From NCBI GenBank assembly GCA_020284085.1, contig JACEVL010000131.1, positions 802,479 to 866,478 on the forward strand: DNA of 64,000 nt, read 5' to 3'. Of the stretch, positions 33,411 through 44,269 are shown piece after piece. Position numbers and translations under genes: made by a program. Under the pieces are notes generated by a model that was not told the DNA's origin, searched no databases, and saw nothing but the letters and a program-made list of their open reading frames with translations. Position 1 is the first letter of the stretch, and each line of letters opens with the position of its first letter. Source of the stretch: Aporrectodea caliginosa. Its lineage: Eukaryota; Annelida; Clitellata; Crassiclitellata; Lumbricidae.

Positions 33411-34066
33411 TTAAAATAATTAAATATGCTAGTGTCAATGTGTGATCTCTTGTACTATATACTCCCCCTCAATATGGGTGCCATTATTCGGGACCCCTAA
33501 AGCGCAAGTTTACCGCATTTTTACCCTTAGTTTTTGCATGTGATTGGTTATGTGAATAACATAAATGGTGTTTGTTTCATCTGGTGAATAATTGTGAAAT
33601 GTGTAAGCCTAGTTAGCCTACCAAGTCTTATTCTCATCATGCCATTCTGCAAAGATCTAAAATCCACTGGGTGGTATCTTCATTTACTCAATGCAGTGGT
33701 ATATTCTAGTCGTTTCATAATCAACCTAAACTACGGGATTACCGTATGTTTGTCTGATTCTTTGCGAATATAAAATTATGAGAAGGGAAATGATATTAAA
33801 TTCTCTTGTTTTCTGACTGAAAGAATTCTTTTTGGGAATTCTTCTGTCTAAATGCAGCACTCAATGAAGATGAGTGATTAACTTTGTATGAGTGCATGGT
33901 TTTTGCAACGTCAGACATAAACGCTGGTGGCAATTTTTTTGCTTAAATGAAGAAAACTACCAAATCAACAGCTGTTCTCATTAATTATTTTACTACTGCT
34001 TCATAGTCAAATAACGTTGGTTATATATGATAGAGTAAAACTCCATGTTAGCATATTTTACTCGGT
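33411..34066. other. No recognisable feature
   Basis: Intergenic AT-rich DNA. AACCTAAACTACGGGATTACC at 33723 (quoted in part: CTAAACTACGGGATTACC) is an isolated family-B-type end. Confidence 0.4.
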
Positions 34067-34664
34067 AAATGTGTAGTTTCGTGTTGTAAATTATCTGCCC
34101 ATTGTAGTATTACTATTTTCATCAATCAAACTTCTAGTTTGGCAAGAATCCTTTTCATCAATCCAGCTTCCATTTGGACAAGAATTTGTTTAATCTATTG
34201 AGCTTCTATTTAACAATTATATTTCATATATAATATAATATTTACGTTTATTCAACAATCCGGTTCACAAACCGCAACCGGTTACAGTGTACAATTATGC
34301 AATTGAAACAATTCACAAGAACACAAATGACAGAAGACATAAATCTTAACTACTAACAGAACAGACAGTCTGCAATACACGGCACTAATAGCAGCCTACA
34401 AAGCATGTCTGCCCTAACGGGGCTCGAACTCGGTACCTCACACTCTCTGTGCCAGATGTTACCTTCTATTTAATTAGGATTTTTTTCAATCCAGCTTCTA
34501 TTTAAGCAATATTATTTTCTTCAATCCAGCTTCCATTTAAGCAAGATTCTTTTCATCAATCCCACTTCTACTTATCAACAATTCTTTTCATCAATCCAAC
34601 TTGTATTCAACCAAAGCTGAAACCCATGCAAAGGCGAATAACTTACGACGCTAAGCTACACATT
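34067..34664 (-). mobile_element. Family-A TIR element split by a SINE
   Basis: Left end GGTAAATGTGTAGTTTCGTG, right end GACGCTAAGCTACACATTTAC. Three units precede and four follow the SINE at about 34215-34447. No clear target duplication. Isolated units continue at 34735-34820 outside the element. Confidence 0.7.
34215..34447 (-). mobile_element. tRNA-derived SINE-2, fullest copy
   Basis: On the minus strand the head reads GGTAACATCTGGCACAGAG, GTGAGGTACCGAGTTCGAG (B-box-like AGTTCGAGCCC), then a body containing AATTGCATAATTGTACACTG and a tail ATTGTTGAATAAACGTAAAT. Parts recur at 16.58 kb (head) and 54.18-54.32 kb. Confidence 0.65.
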
Positions 34665-34820
34665 TACATTTCATTTTTTTATATTCAGTTAAATGGCATA
34701 ATTTAATATTTCAATGATTCTATTGAGAAATGTTATCAATCCAACTTCTATTTGCACAAAGAACTAGTTTCATTAATCCAACTTCTATTTAGCAACGGAT
34801 TATTTTCGTCAATCCAAATT

Positions 34821-35622
34821 ATTGTTTCTTAGGTTTTGTATGTTTTGGATAAAATACGTCAAAATGAAGTTGAATTTTCAGGGGAATAATAAAATACGAT
34901 AAATGGAGTTTAACCTATATGATAGTTTGAGATTATTATATTATGTAGATGTGCTGCAAAACTGTTGTATCTCACAAATTGATTATTCTCGGCAGTCTCA
35001 ATGTGATATTTTAAAAGTAGGTAACATAAATGACGTTGGACAATGACAAATAGCAAGTTCTAAAAGTGCATCTATTCAAACTGTATTATCTATAAAAAAA
35101 TGTGCAAGACAGTTAAGATTGTTCAACCCATTCAATTTCGAAGCGGGCAGTTAATAAACATAATCCCATTATTGCATGTTCTGAGGAGAAGACTAGAGAG
35201 GTCACTTAATCTAAGGCCAAGAGGTAGCCAGGGGTATGCAGTGTAACAAAATGGATCACCACTTTTAGCCTCAGTTTGTGTCATTATCCTCTTCACGGGC
35301 AGATGATCTTCCCAACAGCATTGTACAGCTGGTGTAATTTTACCTATTATCTTATTGGTAAAAAATGAGACACTCTACAATTTTATGAGTTTGCCATGGC
35401 ACAAAGGTTGGCACATTAGGGCTTGAGTAGAATGGAGAGATACAGGGAGAGAATTGACAAATTTAGGTCCAGCACCTGAAAACGCTTATTCGCCTAGAAC
35501 AGTTGTAGTTTAAAATTTGACAAAGAATATCAATATGTTGACATTGTGCAATAGTAATAAGACTGAAGAACAGGGCCTGATTATTTTTATATATATATTA
35601 TTTTTGTCCAGAGTTCAGTGTC
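34821..35622. other. Intergenic with probable LINE module
   Basis: AT-rich; 35440-35622 may be part of the antisense LINE-linked module whose AGCCAATGGAGTGATT block appears at 35669. Confidence 0.35.
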
Positions 35623-35818
35623 TATTAGACAATGAGACCCAAGTTGTAAGAACTGCTCTGCCAAACCAGAAGCCAATGGAGTGATTTTGTACCTCCAGGG
35701 TTATATGTTCATATCTTGATATATTTGTTATGACTTTAACCAAAGAGGACCCTATGGAGCTTCTGTATATCTACTTTGTAGTGCCATTAAGAATCAAGTT
35801 GCAGTTACCCATGGGCAT
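35623..35818. repeat. 196-bp exact duplication, copy 1
   Basis: Runs from TATTAGACAATGAGACC to TTACCCATGGGCAT. By eye it is identical to 36802-36997. Contains the LINE-linked AAGCCAATGGAGTGATT module. The hAT remnant lies between the copies. Confidence 0.9.
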
Positions 35819-36801
35819 CAAGTCTCTTTGGACAGTTTCTTTAAAAGTAATGAAACAACAGCAAAGCGCCGCAACTCAGACACGGACAGTGACAGCACAC
35901 AAGAAAACGATGATAATGTACGGGAAGGATCTCTTTTAAAAAAGCCAAGAAACATCGTTTGTTTAATAGAAAATACGATCAAGAATATTTAAAATATGGA
36001 TTTGTTTCTTCCGGAGATGAAAACATCCCAAAACCACTGTGTGTAATCTGTGGAGTTACACTTAGTAATGATGCCATTTCGCCATCAAAACTTCTTCGCC
36101 ATCTGAATTCAGCACATCCCGCATACAAAGATAAGCCTATTGATTTTTCAAAAGAAAGCGTGACGAAATAAAAGATCAACAGAAACAGATGTTAAAGACC
36201 ACTAAAGTTAATGTTTCTGCATTGCGGGCATCTTTCTAAACTCATAGAACTTGCAAATGATAAAGGTTTAAATGCTATATTTGAAAAGACTGGATCGTTG
36301 GCTGCATTCTGGATCAATGTTTCTTTAGGAATATGGAGAACTCTGTAATTTAGCCATGACTTGCTTGACTCCATTTGCTGTAAGTTTAGTCAAGTTTAAT
36401 TTAATTAAACTTTCAGTAATTAGGCTTGCTACTTTTAGATAGGAGTAAGCCTTCTCGTGTAATAAAATTACTAGTTATTATTTATAAAAACTTGAGCGCT
36501 TCCTTTAACTATAATAAATACATTCTGATATTTATTGTTATATTTAACAATGAATAACAAGAACATGTGTAATTACATATATTTGTAAAAGCAGTTTATT
36601 GATTTAGTCACTATTTCGCATTATTTCGCTCTTAGAATAATTTCAATAAAATATTAAGATAAAATATGGACTCATTCCTCTAATTTCCCTTTATCTTGGA
36701 TTCGATTGTCAGATAAAATTTTGCATTTCTAACTGGTGGTCCGCCAACAACATCATAAATGCACAGCCGGTCCCTGCTTCTAAAAAGTTTAAGAACCCCT
36801 G
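35819..36801 (+). pseudogene. ZBED-type hAT transposase remnant (Charlie-like)
   Basis: An N-terminal leader VSLDSFFKSNETTAKRR, then after a frameshift NRKYDQEYLKYGFVSSGDE. A BED-like zinc finger follows: PLCVICGVTLSN, then SPSKLLRHLNSAHP (Cys-x2-Cys and two His). Sequence then jumps to a C-terminal block, LAAFWINVS with EYGELCNLAMTCLTPFA one frame away, the hAT W.....EYP.L..LA...L.PFA region. The RNase-H-like catalytic core is deleted. The right end reads, inverted, CAGGGGTTCTTAAACTTTTT, a Charlie-like hAT terminus, and abuts TATTAGAC. The left terminus is not seen. This is the wording of SCAND3/ZBED5-type genes, but here it is a transposon fossil. Confidence 0.75.
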
Positions 36802-36997
36802 TATTAGACAATGAGACCCAAGTTGTAAGAACTGCTCTGCCAAACCAGAAGCCAATGGAGTGATTTTGTACCTCCAGGGTTATATGTTCATATCTTGATA
36901 TATTTGTTATGACTTTAACCAAAGAGGACCCTATGGAGCTTCTGTATATCTACTTTGTAGTGCCATTAAGAATCAAGTTGCAGTTACCCATGGGCAT
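36802..36997. repeat. 196-bp exact duplication, copy 2
   Basis: Second copy of 35623-35818. Followed at once by the target duplication of the family-E element. Confidence 0.9.
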
Positions 36998-37000
36998 ATG

Positions 37001-37715
37001 GGTTCTAGGACTGTTCATCAAAGGACGATTCATCTAAGTTCTTTTCATCAAGGGACTGTTCATCACGAGAACACTTAACGTTTAAGCATTCTTTATTACT
37101 AGTTTCATCAATGCAACTTCTTGTTTCATAAACTATGTTCATCAATCCAAATTTATCTTTTATAAAAAAATATTTTCACCATTTCAACGTCTATTTAAGC
37201 AATAATTAATTTCACCAATCCAGCTACTATTTAAGCAAGAATTTCTTTAACCAATCCAGCTTCTATTTACGCAAGTATTGTTTTCATCAAGGCAACTTCT
37301 AGTTTCATAAACTATTTTCATCAATCCAGATTTTACTTTCATAAAAAATCAAAAAAATATTTTCATAATTTTAACTTCTATTTTAGCAATAATTACTTTC
37401 ACCATTCCAGCTACTACTTAACCAAGAATTCTTTTCATCAATCCAGCTTCTATATAAGCAAGAATTCTTTTCATCATTCCACCTTCTATTTAAACATTAA
37501 TTCTTTTCATCAATCCAGCTTCGATTTAAGCTAAATTATTTTCCTCATTCCAAATTCTATTTAAGCAATAATTATTTTTTATCAATACAGCTTCTATTTG
37601 AGCAAAAATTCCTTTCATAATTCCAATAACCCTCATGATGAAAAGGACTTTGATGAAAATTACTTTGATCAACAGTCCATTGATGAATCGTCCTTTGATG
37701 AACAGTCCACATAAC
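37001..37715 (-). mobile_element. Family-E TIR element, 715 bp
   Basis: Left end GGTTCTAGGACTGTTCATCA continuing AAGGACGATTCATC. Right end, inverted, GTTATGTGGACTGTTCATCA with the same continuation. Flanks GGGCATATG and GGGTATATG agree at 8 of 9. The interior is a long array (about twelve units) of the TTCATCAATCCAGCTTCTAT minisatellite. No coding capacity. Confidence 0.8.
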
Positions 37716-37724
37716 GGGTATATG

Positions 37725-38165
37725 ATACCTAATTCTGTGCAAGTCATGAATATGCATGTGTGACATTTTAAAATACCACTATTGTTTTTGATAAGGGACA
37801 CAGTAGAGTTAAATGCCACCCAGTCTATGAGCAGCATCACTAAATCAACCCAGTCCAGTTTGAAACATTTAAATCGTCCACACTTTTCAGCTCTAGTGGA
37901 TTTGCCAGCAGCAGAAATAATAAATTTTAATGATTTTGAAGTGAGCTAATTGGACACCGTCCAATACTTTATCTCCTCAAAGGCAGTGGACAACAGCTGC
38001 ACAAAAACAATTGCAAGAAAACTTGTCAAATGAAATTTAAATTTAAGTATCATCTACTTAAAATGATACCCTAGTGAATGACAGCCAAGTTATGCACCTA
38101 TTGGTGTTGTATGCATTTAGTGCATAATAGAGTAAACCTTTGTTTAGGAAGCTTTGGTAGAAAAT
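37725..38165. other. No recognisable feature
   Basis: AT-rich. Confidence 0.35.
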
Positions 38166-38169
38166 GTCA

Positions 38170-38345
38170 TAAAAGTATACTGACTACAAGTGCATCGGCA
38201 TAGTTAGGGTGAAAACCAATTCACTGTCAAAATCAGAAACTCCCAATAAATGCTGCTATAAATGCAAAAAAGTGGATGGATATGCCATCAAAAGCAGCAG
38301 ATAAGTCAATAGAAACAAAATTCTGTTGCATTTAGAAAACGACAT
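38170..38345 (-). mobile_element. L2-like reverse-transcriptase sliver
   Basis: The minus strand encodes VSIDLSAAFDGISIHFF, the RT (D/L)DLSAAFD.ID block with the catalytic Asp. Upstream and downstream are too decayed to follow. Confidence 0.5.
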
Positions 38346-38560
38346 CATAAATCGAACATTTAAGACTTTTGTTTCTTTTATCTCTTAAGTACTTTGTGCA
38401 CAATTCATATGTCAGTTTTAGGTCAAATCTTCTGTGAGACAGTCTTACAGCCTGTTTACAAAATTACCAACTGTTAGCTTTCCTATTTTTTGAAACCGCA
38501 CTGAAGATTTGAGATGGCGTGATTTAAACTTGACTTGATTGTATTTGTCTATTCATGGAA

Positions 38561-38974
38561 TTGTATTGTATTTGTATTTGAACACTTGTTATAGCGCCCC
38601 TACCAGATTTCCCATTCAGAGGCGCTCCCGACTACTGCGCGGACGCTGAATCGGAGTTTTACTCCGAAGCGCATGAGCAATTGCGAGTGAAGGACTTGCC
38701 CAGGGTTCCTACGCAGCGACTTTGAGGTGAATTCGAACCCGCAACCCTCCAGCTGTAAGGCATCGAACATACCCCTAAACCACCGCGCCCCAGTTGTATT
38801 GTGATGTGTTGTATTGTATTGTATTGTATTGTACTCCACGTTTATATATTGCAACCGAGCCACCAGCAGTAAAGATCCGAAAAATTCATCTCTGATAAAC
38901 CGACCGGCCCGGAATCGAACCCGGGGCGCCGACGTGGAGAGTGGGCTACCAACCCACTCGGCCACTCAGGATCC
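38561..38974 (-). mobile_element. Dimeric tRNA-derived SINE, copy 2
   Basis: Reverse-orientation copy of 16643-17058, with both heads (A box TGGCCGAGTGGG, B boxes GGTTCGATTCC and GGTTCGAATTC), a TACAATACAATACAA linker and the GCGCCTCTGAATGGGAAATC tail. Confidence 0.9.
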
Positions 38975-39239
38975 CTGAATGGTGTATTTCTAAGTACACG
39001 AGTCAGCCCATTCTGTTTTGAGATAGATCTGTACCACTAAGGGTTTAAGCAAGACAATTTTTTATAAAAAATTACTTAGAGAATTCCTGGAAATCCGCCT
39101 TTCCATTATTGCCAACTAGTCAATCGTAATCACTCAACGACGAATCGTAGTCATCGTAATCGTAGACTACAAATTTCTAAAGCACTATTCTTAAGCTAAG
39201 CTCAAAGCACCAGCTTATTCACGAGCGCTTCGTCTTATC

Positions 39240-39800
39240 AGAAGGGTTGTCCAGAGATCGATGTTCAGTGGAGGTCGGGGTCCGGTTGCCAAAGAGACCA
39301 CAGATCAACTGTTATGGCTGGTTTCGTTGAGAACGAGAAAGCTTGAAAGGCAGAGGATCGTATGGAACAGGGTATGATTTTTGGAAGAGGTGAGACCATT
39401 TGAAAAGCCTGTGGCATGATGAGTAGAGGAGTCTGAGGCAGGTGACGGTGAGTGAGTGGCAGTTTTGTTGAAGGAACGGAGAATATTGGGGATTCAGAGG
39501 GTGTTTGTTCCGGAGTTGAGGTGCAGTGTGGGATATGGATCGGTTGGAGAACTTGAGACGAGTAGTGACTGAGGATGGGAGAGAGATGAGATACGAGGAC
39601 GAAAGGGTTGACCGAGATGGCTGGATGGTGAAGAGAGTGCAAAGGTGCTTTGGATGGTAGTATTACATTAAGTTGTAGGTTAGCGATAAGACTTTGAAGT
39701 GGACGCGTTTAAGAATTTTCAGCCAATGGAGTGATTTAAGAACGGGAGTGATATTGGGATGCTCTGGTGTGTGTATATGGTGATGCTTGAGTGTATGCGA
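39240..39800 (-). mobile_element. LINE-linked non-coding module, antisense
   Basis: Carries TTCAGCCAATGGAGTGATTT at 39718, the block shared with 5.45, 35.67 and 55.15 kb. The long minus-strand frame over 39265-39642 is proline/serine-rich with no domain. I treat it as part of this module, not a gene. Confidence 0.4.
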
Positions 39801-40483
39801 ATGAACAGTTATTCCACTGTATTGACCTACATTGAAATTATGTTCTTTAAACGTGTTAAATATTAACGTTTTCCTTTTATTTGTTTAGCGTGTATATGAA
39901 ATGACGAGCAACATTCTTTCAGAGCTTCAAACTCAAGAATTTTACAGTGGATTTGTTTTACCTCAACTCTTACTATTGTCAACTATTTAATCTTCACTAG
40001 GTATATCCTGAATAGTAGCATAAAGGAGTGCTACTATACAGCGGATGGTTGGCTTCAGTATTTCGTTATGAAGTTATTGCTCTGATTTATTTCTTATTTT
40101 ACTCTAAAAGAACTACTACTGATGCATGAAACATGAACTCTTCTTATAAGCATCTGAAAAACGAACTTAAATGAGGTTATCGGTGATGTGTGAAACTGGA
40201 CACTGCTGGTGTTGGAAAGGCTATGACAACAGCAATTGTAGAAAGATTTTACTGAGGTCATTCCTTTCAACCGCCTACACCACTCATCCTTGTCAAAAGA
40301 CGCATTTACAGATTCCGACAGATTTTGTCAGTGTGTATAGAATCTGGCGAAGCACTTACGAATCATTTAAAACCACAAGCAGGTGACAGTTGCAGAAATT
40401 ACATTCTCAATGTGTCATCTCACACCTTGTCAAAGAACTGGTAGTGTAGAAAAAACATTGAAATTAGCAATTAAGTGAGTATC
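39801..40483. other. Upstream region of the + zinc-finger gene
   Basis: No TATA box or exon is certain. An in-frame TAA lies immediately before the first ATG pair at 40484. A CAATTAAG|TGAGTATCATG acceptor-like junction is possible, so the gene may have 5' exons in this region. Confidence 0.3.
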
Positions 40484-41987
40484 ATGATGGAGCATACGAA
40501 CAGCGATATGGGAGAAAAACAATACAGTTGCCAGATATGTCAGAAGTCGTTTAATCGATATCTTAATCTGAGAACGCACATGAACACCCACACTCGCGAA
40601 AAATCACACAGATGCCAGTTATGTCAGAAATCTTTTATTAACGGTGGTCATCTCAAAACGCACATGAGAATCCATACTGGTGAAAAACCATACAGCTGCA
40701 AGTTATGTCAGAAATCATTTAATCAAAGTGGTACTCTGAAAACGCACATGAGAACTCATACTGGTGAAAAACGATACAGTTGTCAGCTGTGTCAGAAATC
40801 ATTTTATCACGGTAGTCTTCTGAAGACGCACATGAGAACTCATACTGGTGAAAAACCATACATGTGCCAGCTATGTCAGAAGTTATTTAATGAAGGTGGT
40901 CGTCTGAAAACGCACATGAGAACCCATACTGGTGAAAAACCATACAGATGCCAATTATGTCAGAAATCATTTAATGAGGGTAATACTCTGAAAAGGCACA
41001 TGAGAATCCATACTGGTGAAAGACCATACAAGTGCCAGCTATGTCAGAAATCATTTATTAACGGCGGTGATCTCAAAAGGCATATAAGAATCCATACTGG
41101 CGAACCCATAAAAAACCATACAAATGCCAGCTATGTCAGAAGTTATTTAATGAAGGTGGTCATCTTAAAACGCACATGAGAACCCATACTGGCGAAAAAC
41201 CATATGAGTGCCTGCTATGTCAGAAATCATTTAATCGCGGTTCTCATCTGAAAAGGCACATGATAACCCATACTGGTGAAAAACCATACAGCTGCCATTT
41301 ATGTCATAAATCATTTATCCGAATAGGGACCTTGACGGTGCATATGAGAACCCACACAGAAGTTAAACCATACATATGTGAGGGTTGTAATAAAGTATTC
41401 ACAACCATTGGACAATTAAAGAGTCACAGAAGAACTCATGCAACTGAGAAGCAACATTCGCACAACAAGAGCAGTTCTTCAGCGAAGCAGTTAAGACTCC
41501 ATGCAGGAACACCGCAAAAGGATCTTAAAATGGGAAGTGAAGTAATTGCTAACCTGTCTGATGACTTCATCAGATTTAGTAGTCCAGGCGTTCTTGTTAA
41601 AGGAAATGAACCTTATTCAACGAACTTAGGGGAAAGTTCCTAAGACGCACCCCCATTTTCAAAAATCTTAATATTTTCGATCAATATAGAAATAAAAATA
41701 TGAAATTGTATGTGTTCATCCGTATCCATGAAAGGTACAAAGTAGCTATTCTGGAAATTTATTTGAGTAAATAAATTTTGTGTATTTCGAAAAAATCATT
41801 GTTTTTAATAAGGGTGCGTCTTGGGCATACATCTTCCCAAGATGCACTCCCGGGGTGCGTCTTGGGAATCCATGCAAAAATGAATAACAAAGACAAAGAC
41901 AAATGTTGCCAAACATAGGGTCTAATTGCTGTCTTGATCTGATACCAGAACCTAGATGAGAAATAGAAGTGTAAATATGCAGAAAGT

Positions 41988-42140
41988 TTACTGGCAGTAA
42001 TAACAAACTGCAGTGTCCTCGGGACCACAACTCTCGTGGTACCACTTTTTGCATGTGGGACACTGCTGCCATGGCTCAAAAGGTGGTTCATTATACCGCT
42101 TGGTGCACATGTTGCATGGTGTATCATCAGAGTTACTCAG
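41988..42140 (-). pseudogene. pogo-type transposase C-terminal zinc motif
   Basis: In the frame offset from the N-terminal piece, a basic KKLKLSNSDD is followed by TPCNMCTKRY, EPWQQCPTCKKWYHESCG and AVCYYCQ, then TAA at 41988. The Cys-x2-Cys, Cys-x2-Cys, His-x3-Cys, Cys-x2-Cys spacing resembles the PHD-like tail of many pogo-type transposases. It abuts the N-terminal piece directly, so the middle of the gene was lost in one deletion. Confidence 0.7.
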
Positions 42141-42142
42141 TT

Positions 42143-42382
42143 TCAATTTTTTACGTGCACAGTCTCAAATCTTCCTAGACACTTTTTGCCAGGATTCCTC
42201 ACTTGCCCCTTCATGTGTCTCTGAAGAGTTCTCCTCGGTATTCCAAACTTCTTCGCAACACTGTGATAAGACATTCCCTCAGTCAGTTGCTGTAAAGCTT
42301 GCTTCAGCTTCTCCTCACCATATGACCCTCTCGTAGTCGTGCGTTTATAATTGCGACCCATACTGAAAATCTGTAAACACAT
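42143..42382 (-). pseudogene. pogo-type transposase N-terminus (psq helix-turn-helix)
   Basis: From MGRNYKRTTTRGSYGEEKL the frame runs through ALQQLTEGMSYHSVAKKFGI and PRRTLQRHMKGQVRNPG to LGRF, then stops. This is the pipsqueak-type helix-turn-helix that binds TIR DNA in pogo/jerky-like transposases. The internal start MGRN at 42361 is likelier than the upstream one at 42382. The CENP-B-like second helix domain and the DDE nuclease are deleted. Confidence 0.8.
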
Positions 42383-43161
42383 GATAGTTCAAAATTTATG
42401 GAGTAGGCATACTAGAACAGAAGAATAGGCCTCAACATTAATAAATGGAAATAACACTGTGATAGGCCTAAGACTGTTTTCGTTTAGGCCTACTTACTGC
42501 AAAGCTTTCATATACTATGCCCAAGACGCACCCCCGGTGCATCTTGGGTAGCATAGGTGTGGTGCGTCTTGGGAATTATGAGTATGCTGGTTTATCGGCC
42601 ATTTTGTCTTAACGACGCATAATTACAAAACAACTTTTACGCGGAAAAATAATCGGAATGAGTCCTCTTTTTAATACGTTTTAGCACTTTCTCACGTCTC
42701 AGGTAGTTTATGCACAATAACAACTTAAATATTAACCATGAATCTGTCAGAAATAGGTAAAATCTTACCTTTCACATCACCACACGCCAATGCACGTGAT
42801 ATGAACTTTTTCTTGATCAATATGCAAGCCTGCAGACATCTGACGAATGTATGTTAAACTTTTCAAAAAATTTATAGCGCTTTTCTGTATAAGCAATGAG
42901 GTGCGTCTTAGGCTGTAGGTGCGTCTTAGGAACTTTCCCCTACATCCGGATTCTAGAGGAATTGCAGATCCTTTCCCGAAAAGTAGAGCTGCATATTGTC
43001 TGTATATTAACAAATTCAAATCTCCTATGAATACAAAAGAGACGAAATCTTTTGGATGTGGTTTATGTGACGTTATGCTTGATATCGAGAAAGAATTTCT
43101 ACAGCATTGTTCTGGCCATAGATTTTCTCCACCTGACGACATAGCTGTTGACCTGTGCTGA

Positions 43162-44020
43162 ATTATGGTTCCACGCAACTACAGTTGGAAACATTTGGAA
43201 TTGGAGATTTATAATGAAAAGATGCTATGAAAGTGCAGGATACCAACATATATACGAACAGTTACTTTGTACCGCTTTCACTTCAGAATGGGCATTCTGT
43301 TGTCGAGAATTCAGAGGTTCCGCCGTATTGCGACCACATATCTAAGGTTTTTGCTTTTTCACATTATTGTAATACTGTGGAAATGCTGCATGCCATAAAA
43401 TGAAATTTTATGGTATAGTTTTGCAGTTGTTGCTGATAATACTCTGAAAGCGCACATGAGAACCCATACTGGCGAAGAAGCATACTTAGTAAAGTCTTGC
43501 GTTCTGGATTCAACTACTTGACAACTTTATTGTTGAATACTAAATTTAGCTGTACAAATGCTTCTGCTGGACTAGATATTTAACCGAGCGGTTAGCGCTA
43601 CATCATTTTGTGAGATTATTTTAGACTATTGTTACTGTTGCTTTCATTATGTTAAGTAATAGAATTAATTAGCTTATTCTACTTAGATTAAAATGTTAGA
43701 CGTTATGTTTGGTCATTAAGGAAGATAAATGTGTAATCAAGATTGTCATATATCCTTAAAAATTTGTGATTTGTTGTGTTTAATGATTTTTATGTTACAT
43801 AAAAATTTATTTATGTGCTTAACCTCAAAATAAATATATCGTAAATTGCACATAGGGTACTTAAATTTCTCTGAATGGAATATAGGCCTATTTGTTTAAT
43901 ACGCTGAACTTTTATAAGTCACATCGATATTTTTCATATATTTTCAACTGGAATATATCTCTGTACGATACAAATGTAAGCATCCTTACTGTAAAGTAGT
44001 TTTAATGGGATATTTACAGT
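43162..44020 (+). other. 3' flank of the zinc-finger gene
   Basis: Aligns with 21197-22165. An extra segment of about 63 bp at 43426-43488 encodes part of a finger ([15 protein letters not shown]) and is absent from the other copy. Confidence 0.75.
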
Positions 44021-44269
44021 TTCTGGAAGCGAACAGGTAGAATGCAACGACTCTTTTCGTCAAGATAGCACCGCCACTGTTGCAGAACCAAAAGCAAGTT
44101 GATCTCTGAAGTTAATTGTGCCTGCCTAAGTATGGAATAGCTTGGGAAGTTGGCAGACCTGTATGCATTTCCGATTTTTCTTGTTGACCTATATTATGTC
44201 TGTTCAAGTTGCAGTCACAAAAGCTAGTAAGCCCTATGGTCCGACTTACTGTTTCGTTTTAAACGTTTT

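Larger units (their letters stand above)
41629..42940 (-). mobile_element. pogo-like (Tc1/mariner superfamily) deletion derivative, 1312 bp
   Basis: The terminal inverted repeat GGGGAAAGTTCCTAAGACGC is perfect at both ends and flanked by TA (41627-41628, 42941-42942). Extra internal GCGTCTTGG repeats lie near both ends. It inserted inside the coding sequence of the zinc-finger gene; removing it and one TA restores the frame (TNL|HPDS), matching the paralogue's MHPDS. It encodes two transposase pieces (see next entries) but no DDE core. Confidence 0.9.
40484..43161 (+). pseudogene. C2H2 zinc-finger protein gene, frameshifted and split by a transposon
   Basis: Starts at ATG 40484 (an upstream in-frame TAA excludes earlier codons). 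It encodes seven Krueppel-type fingers of the [10 protein letters not shown]...[13 protein letters not shown] form. About 7 extra bases (ACCCATA, a local duplication) near 41105 shift the frame. Fingers eight to eleven follow in the new frame to about 41430, then a serine/lysine tail. The frame is cut at 41628 by a pogo-like element. Beyond it, from 42943, HPDSRG continues in frame to CGLCDVMLDIEKEFLQHC and RFSPPDD, ending at TGA 43161. The paralogue at 49.3-51.5 kb has the same tail uninterrupted. It would be a DNA-binding nuclear protein. No KRAB, SCAN or BTB domain is seen. The frameshift plus insertion suggest a dead copy. Confidence 0.85.

Noticed and set aside
37100..37620. Regularly spaced ~20-bp repeats with ~16-bp variable spacers, CRISPR-like at first sight
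   Set aside because: The spacers are related to each other, the arrays sit within TIRs with target duplications, and the DNA is animal. It is a minisatellite.
39265..39642. 125-codon proline/serine-rich minus frame
   Set aside because: It lacks a domain, and the region carries the LINE-linked AGCCAATGGAGTGATT module.
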